A stretch of 64,000 bases of DNA from Amaranthus tricolor. Taxonomy: Eukaryota; Streptophyta; Magnoliopsida; Caryophyllales; Amaranthaceae. The notes below the pieces were generated by a model. That model had not been told where the DNA came from. It did not search any database and saw only the letters and a program-made list of their open reading frames with translations. A program made the translations under genes and the position numbers. Positions 49,967 through 62,082 of this stretch are shown piece after piece (within the stretch, counting starts at the first letter, position 1; each line of letters starts with the position of its first letter). The stretch lies in assembly GCF_026212465.1 (NCBI RefSeq), contig NC_080052.1:11466166-11530165 (forward strand), read 5' to 3'.

Positions 49967-50516
49967 GTTCATTCACCGTAACAATTTGTATACATGCGCA
50001 TTGCCGAACAAAAAAAAACCCAGAGCATTCCAAAGCTCGTAAACTCGCAACCGAGACCCCTCTTTCGAGCCTTCTTCTTCCAAAATACTGTTTTTCACCC
50101 TCCCGGTATTGTCCCATTCCCAAAAGAGTCCGCCGTCTGTAAAAGCAAGGTGAACTCGCAACAAAAAAAAGACAAAATGTTTATGAAATCCGCGCAACAC
50201 TTGGAAATCAAGAGGCCATCCATGCCAGGCACGCTTCCGCGGGGAGTTCCGACGGGTCCGGTGCAATTTCCGCTTACACGAACGCACCGATGCACGCCTC
50301 TTTCGAACAATTCGTTCGTATGCGCATCGACCCGCGTCAACTGGTCCTTACCTTCGAGTGCCCGTAAATTCGAGGTCGGGACCCGGTTGCGAGTTATATT
50401 TTTATAAATAAAATTACTTCCAAAGAGTATATTACTATAATCACCGAAATTCCTTTTGCTCAAGTGGAGCGGAAAGAATTCGCAAATGAAAACGATAAAA
50501 AAAAAAGAAGGGAAAA

Positions 50517-50636
50517 AGGTGTGCAACACGAGGACTTCCCAGGAGGTCACCCATCCTAGTACTACTCTCGCCCAAGCACGCTTAACTGCGGAGTTCTGAT
50601 GGGATCCGGTGCATTAGTGCTGGTATGATCGCACCC
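50517..50636 (-). rRNA. 5S rRNA gene 75 (A117)
   Basis: Gamma, T10. Relic 50192-50289. Confidence 0.96.
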
Positions 50637-51186
50637 GTTCATTCACCGTAACAATTTGTATACATGCGCATTGCCGAACAAAAAAAAACCCAGAGCATTC
50701 CAAAGCTCGTAAACTCGCAACCGAGACCCCTCTTTCGAGCCTTCTTCTTCCAAAATACTGTTTTTCACCCTCCCGGTATTGTCCCATTCCCAAAAGAGTC
50801 CGCCGTCTGTAAAAGCAAGGTGAACTCGAAACAAAAAAAAGACAAAATGTTTATGAAATCCGCGCAACACTTGGAAATCAAGAGGCCATCCATGCCAGGC
50901 ACGCTTCCGCGGGGAGTTCCGACGGGTCCGGTGCAATTTCCGCTTACACGAACGCACCGATGCACGCCTCTTTCGAACAATTCGTTCGTATGCGCATCGA
51001 CCCGCGTCAACTGGTCCTTACCTTCGAGTGCCCGTAAATTCGAGGTCGGGACCCGGTTGCGAGTTATATTTTTATAAATAAAATTACTTCCAAAGAGTAT
51101 ATTACTATAATCACCGAAATTCCTTTTGCTCAAGTGGAGCGGAAAGAATTCGCAAATGAAAACGATAAAAAAAAAAGAAGGGAAAA

Positions 51187-51306
51187 AGGTGTGCAACACG
51201 AGGACTTCCCAGGAGGTCACCCATCCTAGTACTACTCTCGCCCAAGCACGCTTAACTGCGGAGTTCTGATGGGATCCGGTGCATTAGTGCTGGTATGATC
51301 GCACCC
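51187..51306 (-). rRNA. 5S rRNA gene 76 (A117)
   Basis: Gamma, T10, spacer marker ACTCGAAAC (A at 50829) shared only with unit 82. Relic 50862-50959. Confidence 0.96.
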
Positions 51307-51863
51307 GTTCATTCACCGTAACAATTTGTATACATGCGCATTGCCGACCAAAAAAAAAACCCAGAGCATTCCAAAGCTCGTAAACTCGCAACCGAGACCC
51401 CTCTTTCGAGCCTTCTTCTTCCAAAATACTGTTTTTCACCCTCCCGGTATTGTCCCATTCCCAAAAGAGTCCGCCGTCTGTAAAAGCAAGGTGAACTCGC
51501 AACAAAAAAAAGACAAAATGTTTATGAAATCCGCGCAACACTTGGAAATCAAGAGGCCATCCATGCCAGGCACGCTTCCGCGGGGAGTTCCGACGGGTCC
51601 GGTGCAATTTCCGCTTACACGAACGCACCGATGCACGCCTCTTTCGAACAATTCGTTCGTATGCGCATCGACCCGCGTCAACGGGTCCTTACATTCGAGT
51701 GCCCGTAAATTCGAGGTCGGGACCCGGTTGCGAGTTATATTTTTATAAATAAAATTACTTCCAAAGAGTATATTACTATAATCACAGAAATTCCTTTTGC
51801 TCAAGTGGAGCGGAAAGAATTCGCAAATGAAAACAATAAAAAAAAAAAAAAAAGAAGGGAAAA

Positions 51864-51983
51864 AGGGGTGCAACACGAGGACTTCCCAGGAGGTCACCCA
51901 TCCTAGTACTACTCTCGCCCAAGCACGTTTAACTGCGGAGTTCTGATGGGATCCGGTGCATTAGTGCTGGTATGATCGCACCC
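51864..51983 (-). rRNA. 5S rRNA gene 77, G56A variant
   Basis: Beta, T16, residue 56 A (51928); private spacer change AAAACAATAA. Relic 51533-51630. Confidence 0.96.
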
Positions 51984-52539
51984 GTTCATTCACCGTAACA
52001 ATTTGTATACATGCGCATTGCCGAACAAAAAAAAACCCAGAGCATTCCAAAGCTCGTAAACTCGCAACCGAGACCCCTCTTTCGAGCCTTCTTCTTCCAA
52101 AATACTGTTTTTCACCCTCCCGGTATTGTCCCATTCCCAAAAGAGTCCGCCGTCTGTAAAAGCAAGGTGAACTCGCAACAAAAAAAAGACAAAATGTTTA
52201 TGAAATCCGCGCAACACTTGGAAATCAAGAGGCCATCCATGCCAGGCACGCTTCCGCGGGGAGTTCCGACGGGTCCGGTGCAATTTCCGCTTACACGAAC
52301 GCACCGATGCACGCCTCTTTCGAACAATTCGTTCGTATGCGCATCGACCCGCGTCAACGGGTCCTTACATTCGAGTGCCCGTAAATTCGAGGTCGGGACC
52401 CGGTTGCGAGTTATATTTTTATAAATAAAATTACTTCCAAAGAGTATATTACTATAATCACAGAAATTCCTTTTGCTCAAGTGGAGCGGAAAGAATTCGC
52501 AAATGAAAACGATAAAAAAAAAAAAAAAAGAAGGGAAAA

Positions 52540-52659
52540 AGGGGTGCAACACGAGGACTTCCCAGGAGGTCACCCATCCTAGTACTACTCTCGCCCAAGC
52601 ACGTTTAACTGCGGAGTTCTGATGGGATCCGGTGCATTAGTGCTGGTATGATCGCACCC
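52540..52659 (-). rRNA. 5S rRNA gene 78, G56A variant
   Basis: Beta, T16, residue 56 A (52604). Relic 52209-52306. Confidence 0.96.
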
Positions 52660-53209
52660 GTTCATTCACCGTAACAATTTGTATACATGCGCATTGCCGA
52701 ACAAAAAAAAACCCAGAGCATTCCAAAGCTCGTAAACTCGCAACCGAGACCCCTCTTTCGAGCCTTCTTCTTCCAAAATACTGTTTTTCACCCTCCCGGT
52801 ATTGTCCCATTCCCAAAAGAGTCCGCCGTCTGTAAAAGCAAGGTGAACTCGCAACAAAAAAAAGACAAAATGTTTATGAAATCCGCGCAACACTTGGAAA
52901 TCAAGAGGCCATCCATGCCAGGCACGCTTCCGCGGGGAGTTCCGACGGGTCCGGTGCAATTTCCGCTTACACGAACGCACCGATGCACGCCTCTTTCGAA
53001 CAATTCGTTCGTATGCGCATCGACCCGCGTCAACTGGTCCTTACCTTCGAGTGCCCGTAAATTCGAGGTCGGGACCCGGTTGCGAGTTATATTTTTATAA
53101 ATAAAATTACTTCCAAAGAGTATATTACTATAATCACCGAAATTCCTTTTGCTCAAGTGGAGCGGAAAGAATTCGCAAATGAAAACGATAAAAAAAAAAG
53201 AAGGGAAAA

Positions 53210-53329
53210 AGGTGTGCAACACGAGGACTTCCCAGGAGGTCACCCATCCTAGTACTACTCTCGCCCAAGCACGCTTAACTGCGGAGTTCTGATGGGATCC
53301 GGTGCATTAGTGCTGGTATGATCGCACCC
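53210..53329 (-). rRNA. 5S rRNA gene 79 (A117)
   Basis: Gamma, T10. Relic 52885-52982. Confidence 0.96.
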
Positions 53330-53886
53330 GTTCATTCACCGTAACAATTTGTATACATGCGCATTGCCGACCAAAAAAAAAACCCAGAGCATTCCAAAGC
53401 TCGTAAACTCGCAACCGAGACCCCTCTTTCGAGCCTTCTTCTTCCAAAATACTGTTTTTCACCCTCCCGGTATTGTCCCATTCCCAAAAGAGTCCGCCGT
53501 CTGTAAAAGCAAGGTGAACTCGCAACAAAAAAAAGACAAAATGTTTATGAAATCCGCGCAACACTTGGAAATCAAGAGGCCATCCATGCCAGGCACGCTT
53601 CCGCGGGGAGTTCCGACGGGTCCGGTGCAATTTCCGCTTACACGAACGCACCGATGCACGCCTCTTTCGAACAATTCGTTCGTATGCGCATCGACCCGCG
53701 TCAACGGGTCCTTACATTCGAGTGCCCGTAAATTCGAGGTCGGGACCCGGTTGCGAGTTATATTTTTATAAATAAAATTACTTCCAAAGAGTATATTACT
53801 ATAATCACAGAAATTCCTTTTGCTCAAGTGGAGCGGAAAGAATTCGCAAATGAAAACGATAAAAAAAAAAAAAAAAGAAGGGAAAA

Positions 53887-54006
53887 AGGGGTGCAACACG
53901 AGGACTTCCCAGGAGGTCACCCATCCTAGTACTACTCTCGCCCAAGCACGTTTAACTGCGGAGTTCTGATGGGATCCGGTGCATTAGTGCTGGTATGATC
54001 GCACCC
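53887..54006 (-). rRNA. 5S rRNA gene 80, G56A variant
   Basis: Beta, T16, residue 56 A (53951). Relic 53556-53653. Confidence 0.96.
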
Positions 54007-54556
54007 GTTCATTCACCGTAACAATTTGTATACATGCGCATTGCCGAACAAAAAAAAACCCAGAGCATTCCAAAGCTCGTAAACTCGCAACCGAGACCCC
54101 TCTTTCGAGCCTTCTTCTTCCAAAATACTGTTTTTCACCCTCCCGGTATTGTCCCATTCCCAAAAGAGTCCGCCGTCTGTAAAAGCAAGGTGAACTCGCA
54201 ACAAAAAAAAGACAAAATGTTTATGAAATCCGCGCAACACTTGGAAATCAAGAGGCCATCCATGCCAGGCACGCTTCCGCGGGGAGTTCCGACGGGTCCG
54301 GTGCAATTTCCGCTTACACGAACGCACCGATGCACGCCTCTTTCGAACAATTCGTTCGTATGCGCATCGACCCGCGTCAACTGGTCCTTACCTTCGAGTG
54401 CCCGTAAATTCGAGGTCGGGACCCGGTTGCGAGTTATATTTTTATAAATAAAATTACTTCCAAAGAGTATATTACTATAATCACCAAAATTCCTTTTGCT
54501 CAAGTGGAGCGGAAAGAATTCGCAAATGAAAACGATAAAAAAAAAAGAAGGGAAAA

Positions 54557-54676
54557 AGGTGTGCAACACGAGGACTTCCCAGGAGGTCACCCATCCTAGT
54601 ACTACTCTCGCCCAAGCACGCTTAACTGCGGAGTTCTGATGGGATCCGGTGCATTAGTGCTGGTATGATCGCACCC
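54557..54676 (-). rRNA. 5S rRNA gene 81 (A117)
   Basis: Gamma, T10, private spacer change CACCAAAATT. Relic 54232-54329. Confidence 0.96.
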
Positions 54677-55226
54677 GTTCATTCACCGTAACAATTTGTA
54701 TACATGCGCATTGCCGAACAAAAAAAAACCCAGAGCATTCCAAAGCTCGTAAACTCGCAACCGAGACCCCTCTTTCGAGCCTTCTTCTTCCAAAATACTG
54801 TTTTTCACCCTCCCGGTATTGTCCCATTCCCAAAAGAGTCCGCCGTCTGTAAAAGCAAGGTGAACTCGAAACAAAAAAAAGACAAAATGTTTATGAAATC
54901 CGCGCAACACTTGGAAATCAAGAGGCCATCCATGCCAGGCACGCTTCCGCGGGGAGTTCCGACGGGTCCGGTGCAATTTCCGCTTACACGAACGCACCGA
55001 TGCACGCCTCTTTCGAACAATTCGTTCGTATGCGCATCGACCCGCGTCAACTGGTCCTTACCTTCGAGTGCCCGTAAATTCGAGGTCGGGACCCGGTTGC
55101 GAGTTATATTTTTATAAATAAAATTACTTCCAAAGAGTATATTACTATAATCACCGAAATTCCTTTTGCTCAAGTGGAGCGGAAAGAATTCGCAAATGAA
55201 AACGATAAAAAAAAAAGAAGGGAAAA

Positions 55227-55346
55227 AGGTGTGCAACACGAGGACTTCCCAGGAGGTCACCCATCCTAGTACTACTCTCGCCCAAGCACGCTTAACTGCG
55301 GAGTTCTGATGGGATCCGGTGCATTAGTGCTGGTATGATCGCACCC
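55227..55346 (-). rRNA. 5S rRNA gene 82 (A117)
   Basis: Gamma, T10, with the ACTCGAAAC marker (54869), 4,040 bp from that of unit 76. Relic 54902-54999. Confidence 0.96.
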
Positions 55347-55903
55347 GTTCATTCACCGTAACAATTTGTATACATGCGCATTGCCGACCAAAAAAAAAAC
55401 CCAGAGCATTCCAAAGCTCGTAAACTCGCAACCGAGACCCCTCTTTCGAGCCTTCTTCTTCCAAAATACTGTTTTTCACCCTCCCGGTATTGTCCCATTC
55501 CCAAAAGAGTCCGCCGTCTGTAAAAGCAAGGTGAACTCGCAACAAAAAAAAGACAAAATGTTTATGAAATCCGCGCAACACTTGGAAATCAAGAGGCCAT
55601 CCATGCCAGGCACGCTTCCGCGGGGAGTTCCGACGGGTCCGGTGCAATTTCCGCTTACACGAACGCACCGATGCACGCCTCTTTCGAACAATTCGTTCGT
55701 ATGCGCATCGACCCGCGTCAACGGGTCCTTACATTCGAGTGCCCGTAAATTCGAGGTCGGGACCCGGTTGCGAGTTATATTTTTATAAATAAAATTACTT
55801 CCAAAGAGTATATTACTATAATCACAGAAATTCCTTTTGCTCAAGTGGAGCGGAAAGAATTCGCAAATGAAAACGATAAAAAAAAAAAAAAAAGAAGGGA
55901 AAA

Positions 55904-56023
55904 AGGGGTGCAACACGAGGACTTCCCAGGAGGTCACCCATCCTAGTACTACTCTCGCCCAAGCACGTTTAACTGCGGAGTTCTGATGGGATCCGGTGCA
56001 TTAGTGCTGGTATGATCGCACCC
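55904..56023 (-). rRNA. 5S rRNA gene 83, G56A variant
   Basis: Beta, T16, residue 56 A (55968). Relic 55573-55670. Confidence 0.96.
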
Positions 56024-56579
56024 GTTCATTCACCGTAACAATTTGTATACATGCGCATTGCCGAACAAAAAAAAACCCAGAGCATTCCAAAGCTCGTAAA
56101 CTCGCAACCGAGACCCCTCTTTCGAGCCTTCTTCTTCCAAAATACTGTTTTTCACCCTCCCGGTATTGTCCCATTCCCAAAAGAGTCCGCCGTCTGTAAA
56201 AGCAAGGTGAACTCGCAACAAAAAAAAGACAAAATGTTTATGAAATCCGCGCAACACTTGGAAATCAAGAGGCCATCCATGCCAGGCACGCTTCCGCGGG
56301 GAGTTCCGACGGGTCCGGTGCAATTTCCGCTTACACGAACGCACCGATGCACGCCTCTTTCGAACAATTCGTTCGTATGCGCATCGACCCGCGTCAACGG
56401 GTCCTTACATTCGAGTGCCCGTAAATTCGAGGTCGGGACCCGGTTGCGAGTTATATTTTTATAAATAAAATTACTTCCAAAGAGTATATTACTATAATCA
56501 CAGAAATTCCTTTTGCTCAAGTGGAGCGGAAAGAATTCGCAAATGAAAACGATAAAAAAAAAAAAAAAAGAAGGGAAAA

Positions 56580-56699
56580 AGGGGTGCAACACGAGGACTT
56601 CCCAGGAGGTCACCCATCCTAGTACTACTCTCGCCCAAGCACGTTTAACTGCGGAGTTCTGATGGGATCCGGTGCATTAGTGCTGGTATGATCGCACCC
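56580..56699 (-). rRNA. 5S rRNA gene 84, G56A variant
   Basis: Beta, T16, residue 56 A (56644); last of the eight. Relic 56249-56346. Confidence 0.96.
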
Positions 56700-57249
56700 G
56701 TTCATTCACCGTAACAATTTGTATACATGCGCATTGCCGAACAAAAAAAAACCCAGAGCATTCCAAAGCTCGTAAACTCGCAACCGAGACCCCTCTTTCG
56801 AGCCTTCTTCTTCCAAAATACTGTTTTTCACCCTCCCGGTATTGTCCCATTCCCAAAAGAGTCCGCCGTCTGTAAAAGCAAGGTGAACTCGCAACAAAAA
56901 AAAGACAAAATGTTTATGAAATCCGCGCAACACTTGGAAATCAAGAGGCCATCCATGCCAGGCACGCTTCCGCGGGGAGTTCCGACGGGTCCGGTGCAAT
57001 TTCCGCTTACACGAACGCACCGATGCACGCCTCTTTCGAACAATTCGTTCGTATGCGCATCGACCCGCGTCAACTGGTCCTTACCTTCGAGTGCCCGTAA
57101 ATTCGAGGTCGGGACCCGGTTGCGAGTTATATTTTTATAAATAAAATTACTTCCAAAGAGTATATTACTATAATCACCGAAATTCCTTTTGCTCAAGTGG
57201 AGCGGAAAGAATTCGCAAATGAAAACGATAAAAAAAAAAGAAGGGAAAA

Positions 57250-57369
57250 AGGTGTGCAACACGAGGACTTCCCAGGAGGTCACCCATCCTAGTACTACTC
57301 TCGCCCAAGCACGCTTAACTGCGGAGTTCTGATGGGATCCGGTGCATTAGTGCTGGTATGATCGCACCC
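57250..57369 (-). rRNA. 5S rRNA gene 85 (A117)
   Basis: Gamma, T10. Relic 56925-57022. Confidence 0.96.
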
Positions 57370-57925
57370 GTTCATTCACCGTAACAATTTGTATACATGC
57401 GCATTGCCGACCAAAAAAAAAACCCAGAGCATTCCAAAGCTCGTAAACTCGCAACCGAGACCCCTCTTTCGAGCCTTCTTCTTCCAAAATACTGTTTTTC
57501 ACCCTCCCGGTATTGTCCCATTCCCAAAAGAGTCCGCCGTCTGTAAAAGCAAGGTGAACTCGCAACAAAAAAAAGACAAAATGTTTATGAAATCCGCGCA
57601 ACACTTGGAAATCAAGAGGCCATCCATGCCAGGCACGCTTCCGCGGGGAGTTCCGACGGGTCCGGTGCAATTTCCGCTTACACGAACGCACCGATGCACG
57701 CCTCTTTCGAACAATTCGTTCGTATGCGCATCGACCCGCGTCAACGGGTCCTTACATTCGAGTGCCCGTAAATTCGAGGTCGGGACCCGGTTGCGAGTTA
57801 TATTTTTATAAATAAAATTACTTCCAAAGAGTATATTACTATAATCACAGAAATTCCTTTTGCTCAAGTGGAGCGGAAAGAATTCGCAAATGAAAACGAT
57901 AAAAAAAAAAAAAAAGAAGGGAAAA

Positions 57926-58045
57926 AGGGGTGCAACACGAGGACTTCCCAGGAGGTCACCCATCCTAGTACTACTCTCGCCCAAGCACGCTTAACTGCGG
58001 AGTTCTGATGGGATCCGGTGCATTAGTGCTGGTATGATCGCACCC
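57926..58045 (-). rRNA. 5S rRNA gene 86
   Basis: Beta, T15, canonical; sits where six-unit repeat 2 predicts a G56A gene (74, 80) but has G56. Relic 57596-57693. Confidence 0.97.
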
Positions 58046-58595
58046 GTTCATTCACCGTAACAATTTGTATACATGCGCATTGCCGAACAAAAAAAAACCC
58101 AGAGCATTCCAAAGCTCGTAAACTCGCAACCGAGACCCCTCTTTCGAGCCTTCTTCTTCCAAAATACTGTTTTTCACCCTCCCGGTATTGTCCCATTCCC
58201 AAAAGAGTCCGCCGTCTGTAAAAGCAAGGTGAACTCGCAACAAAAAAAAGACAAAATGTTTATGAAATCCGCGCAACACTTGGAAATCAAGAGGCCATCC
58301 ATGCCAGGCACGCTTCCGCGGGGAGTTCCGACGGGTCCGGTGCAATTTCCGCTTACACGAACGCACCGATGCACGCCTCTTTCGAACAATTCGTTCGTAT
58401 GCGCATCGACCCGCGTCAACTGGTCCTTACCTTCGAGTGCCCGTAAATTCGAGGTCGGGACCCGGTTGCGAGTTATATTTTTATAAATAAAATTACTTCC
58501 AAAGAGTATATTACTATAATCACCGAAATTCCTTTTGCTCAAGTGGAGCGGAAAGAATTCGCAAATGAAAACGATAAAAAAAAAAGAAGGGAAAA

Positions 58596-58715
58596 AGGTG
58601 TGCAACACGAGGACTTCCCAGGAGGTCACCCATCCTAGTACTACTCTCGCCCAAGCACGCTTAACTGCGGAGTTCTGATGGGATCCGGTGCATTAGTGCT
58701 GGTATGATCGCACCC
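58596..58715 (-). rRNA. 5S rRNA gene 87 (A117), -11 variant
   Basis: Last complete gamma gene, T10. Upstream base -11 is T instead of G (plus-strand A at 58726). Relic 58271-58368. Confidence 0.96.
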
Positions 58716-58725
58716 GTTCATTCAC

Positions 58726-58726
58726 A
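58726..58726 (-). promoter_or_regulatory. -11 G to T upstream of gene 87 (also 89, 91, 93)
   Basis: The plus strand reads CACAGTAAC instead of CACCGTAAC here and at 60072, 61419 and 62769. It alters the GC-type element near -12. It occurs before every second gene at the right edge. Confidence 0.8.
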
Positions 58727-59268
58727 GTAACAATTTGTATACATGCGCATTGCCGACCAAAAAAAAACCCAGAGCATTCCAAAGCTCGTAAACTCGCAAC
58801 CGAGACCCATCTTTCGAGCCTTCTTCTTCCCAAATACTGTTTTTCACCCTCCCGGTATTGTCCCATTCCCAAAAGAGTCCGCCGTCTGTAAAAGCAAGGT
58901 GAACTCGCAACAAAAAAAAGACAAAATGTTTATGAAATCCGCGCAACACTTGGAAATCAAGAGGCCATCCATGCCAGGCACGCTTCCGCGGGGAGTTCCG
59001 ACGGGTCCGGTGCAATTTCCGCTTACACGAACGCACCGATGCACGCCTCTTTCGAACAATTCGTTCGTATGCGCATCGACCCGCGTCAACGGGTCCTTAC
59101 CTTCGAGTGCCCGTAAATTCGAGGTCGGGACCCGGTTGCGAGTTATATTTTTATAAATAAAATTAATTCCAAAGAGTATAATACTATAATCACCGAAATG
59201 CCTTTTGCTCAAGTGGAGCGGAAAGAATTCGCAAATGAAAACGATAAAAAAAGAAAAAGAAGGGAAAA

Positions 59269-59388
59269 AAGGGTGCAACACGAGGACTTCCCAGGAGGTC
59301 ACCCATCCTAGTACTACTCTCGCCCAAGCACGCTTAACTGCGGAGTTCTGATGCGATCCGATGCATTAGTGCTGGTATGATCGCACCC
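59269..59388 (-). rRNA. 5S rRNA gene 88, multiply substituted
   Basis: Residues C28T (59361), C35G (59354) and C119T (59270), and -7 A to G (59395). The distal tract is broken by a C on the gene strand (A7-G-A5 on the plus strand), and the stop run extends to T6. Alpha-like spacer with AATTAATTCC and GAGTATAATAC. C28 and C35 lie in a strongly conserved arm, so this copy is a candidate pseudogene. Relic 58941-59038. Confidence 0.93.
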
Positions 59389-59941
59389 GTTCATCCACCG
59401 TAACAATTTGTATACATGCGCATTGCCGAACAAAAAAAAACCCAGAGCATTCCAAAGCTCGTAAACTCGCAACCGAGACCCCTCTTTCGAGCCTTCTTCT
59501 TCCCAAATACTGTTTTTCACCCTCCCGGTATTGTCCCATTCCCAAAAGAGTCCGCCGTCTGTAAAAGCAAGGTGAACTCGCAACAAAAAAAAGACAAAAT
59601 GTTTATGAAATCCGCGCAACACTTGGAAATCAAGAGGCCATCCATGCCAGGCACGCTTCCGCGGGGAGTTCCGACGGGTCCGGTGCAATTTCCGCTTACA
59701 CGAACGCACCGATGCACGCCTCTTTCGAACAATTCGTTCGTATGCGCATCGACCCGCGTCAACGGGTCCTTACCTTCGAGTGCCCGTAAATTCGAGGTCG
59801 GGACCCGGTTGCGAGTTATATTTTTATAAATAAAATTACTTCCAAAGAGTATATTACTATAATCACCGAAATGCCTTTTGCTCAAGTGGAGCGGAAAGAA
59901 TTCGCAAATGAAAACGATAAAAAAAAAAAAAGAAGGGAAAA

Positions 59942-60061
59942 AGGGGTGCAACACGAGGACTTCCCAGGAGGTCACCCATCCTAGTACTACTCTCGCCCAA
60001 GCACGCTTAACTGCGGAGTTCTGATGGGATCCGGTGCATTAGTGCTGGTATGATCGCACCC
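59942..60061 (-). rRNA. 5S rRNA gene 89, -11 variant
   Basis: Alpha, canonical coding sequence, T13; upstream -11 is T (60072). Relic 59614-59711. Confidence 0.96.
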
Positions 60062-60615
60062 GTTCATTCACAGTAACAATTTGTATACATGCGCATTGCC
60101 GACCAAAAAAAAACCCAGAGCATTCCAAAGCTCGTAAACTCGCAACCGAGACCCCTCTTTCGAGCCTTCTTCTTCCCAAATACTGTTTTTCACCCTCCCG
60201 GTATTGTCCCATTCCCAAAAGAGTCCGCCGTCTGTAAAAGCAAGGTGAACTCGCAACAAAAAAAAAGACAAAATGTTTATGAAATCCGCGCAACACTTGG
60301 AAATCAAGAGGCCATCCATGCCAGGCACGCTTCCGCGGGGAGTTCCGACGGGTCCGGTGCAATTTCCGCTTACACGAACGCACCGATGCACGCCTCTTTC
60401 GAACAATTCGTTCGTATGCGCATCGACCCGCGTCAACGGGTCCTTACCTTCGAGTGCCCGTAAATTCGAGGTCGGGACCCGGTTGCGAGTTATATTTTTA
60501 TAAATAAAATTAATTCCAAAGAGTATAATACTATAATCACCGAAATGCCTTTTGCTCAAGTGGAGCGGAAAGAATTCGCAAATGAAAACGATAAAAAAAG
60601 AAAAAGAAGGGAAAA

Positions 60616-60735
60616 AAGGGTGCAACACGAGGACTTCCCAGGAGGTCACCCATCCTAGTACTACTCTCGCCCAAGCACGCTTAACTGCGGAGTTCTGATG
60701 CGATCCGATGCATTAGTGCTGGTATGATCGCACCC
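60616..60735 (-). rRNA. 5S rRNA gene 90, multiply substituted
   Basis: Same allele as gene 88: C28T (60708), C35G (60701), C119T, -7 G (60742) and broken distal tract, 1,347 bp away. Relic 60288-60385. Confidence 0.93.
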
Positions 60736-61288
60736 GTTCATCCACCGTAACAATTTGTATACATGCGCATTGCCGAACAAAAAAAAACCCAGAGCATTCC
60801 AAAGCTCGTAAACTCGCAACCGAGACCCCTCTTTCGAGCCTTCTTCTTCCCAAATACTGTTTTTCACCCTCCCGGTATTGTCCCATTCCCAAAAGAGTCC
60901 GCCGTCTGTAAAAGCAAGGTGAACTCGCAACAAAAAAAAGACAAAATGTTTATGAAATCCGCGCAACACTTGGAAATCAAGAGGCCATCCATGCCAGGCA
61001 CGCTTCCGCGGGGAGTTCCGACGGGTCCGGTGCAATTTCCGCTTACACGAACGCACCGATGCACGCCTCTTTCGAACAATTCGTTCGTATGCGCATCGAC
61101 CCGCGTCAACGGGTCCTTACCTTCGAGTGCCCGTAAATTCGAGGTCGGGACCCGGTTGCGAGTTATATTTTTATAAATAAAATTACTTCCAAAGAGTATA
61201 TTACTATAATCACCGAAATGCCTTTTGCTCAAGTGGAGCGGAAAGAATTCGCAAATGAAAACGATAAAAAAAAAAAAAGAAGGGAAAA

Positions 61289-61408
61289 AGGGGTGCAACA
61301 CGAGGACTTCCCAGGAGGTCACCCATCCTAGTACTACTCTCGCCCAAGCACGCTTAACTGCGGAGTTCTGATGGGATCCGGTGCATTAGTGCTGGTATGA
61401 TCGCACCC
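61289..61408 (-). rRNA. 5S rRNA gene 91, -11 variant
   Basis: Alpha, canonical, T13; upstream -11 is T (61419). Relic 60961-61058. Confidence 0.96.
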
Positions 61409-61962
61409 GTTCATTCACAGTAACAATTTGTATACATGCGCATTGCCGACCAAAAAAAAACCCAGAGCATTCCAAAGCTCGTAAACTCGCAACCGAGACC
61501 CCTCTTTCGAGCCTTCTTCTTCCCAAATACTGTTTTTCACCCTCCCGGTATTGTCCCATTCCCAAAAGAGTCCGCCGTCTGTAAAAGCAAGGTGAACTCG
61601 CAACAAAAAAAAAGACAAAATGTTTATGAAATCCGCGCAACACTTGGAAATCAAGAGGCCATCCATGCCAGGCACGCTTCCGCGGGGAGTTCCGACGGGT
61701 CCGGTGCAATTTCCGCTTACACGAACGCACCGATGCACGCCTCTTTCGAACAATTCGTTCGTATGCGCATCGACCCGCGTCAACGGGTCCTTACCTTCGA
61801 GTGCCCGTAAATTCGAGGTCGGGACCCGGTTGCGAGTTATATTTTTATAAATAAAATTACTTCCAAAGAGTATAATACTATAATCACCGAAATGCCTTTT
61901 GCTCAAGTGGAGCGGAAAGAATTCGCAAATGAAAACGATAAAAAAAAAAAAAGAAGGGAAAA

Positions 61963-62082
61963 AGGGGTGCAACACGAGGACTTCCCAGGAGGTCACCCAT
62001 CCTAGTACTACTCTCGCCCAAGCACGCTTAACTGCGGAGTTCTGATGGGATCCGGTGCATTAGTGCTGGTATGATCGCACCC
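61963..62082 (-). rRNA. 5S rRNA gene 92
   Basis: Alpha with GAGTATAATAC, canonical, T13. Relic 61635-61732. Confidence 0.97.

Larger units (their letters stand above)
48620..58715 (-). repeat. Six-unit higher-order repeat 2, two copies and a half
   Basis: Units 73-78 (48620-52659) and 79-84 (52660-56699) share the order gamma, beta G56A, gamma, gamma with the ACTCGAAAC marker, beta G56A, beta G56A, at a 4,040-bp offset. Units 85-87 continue as gamma, beta, gamma, but unit 86 has G56 and T15. Confidence 0.92.
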
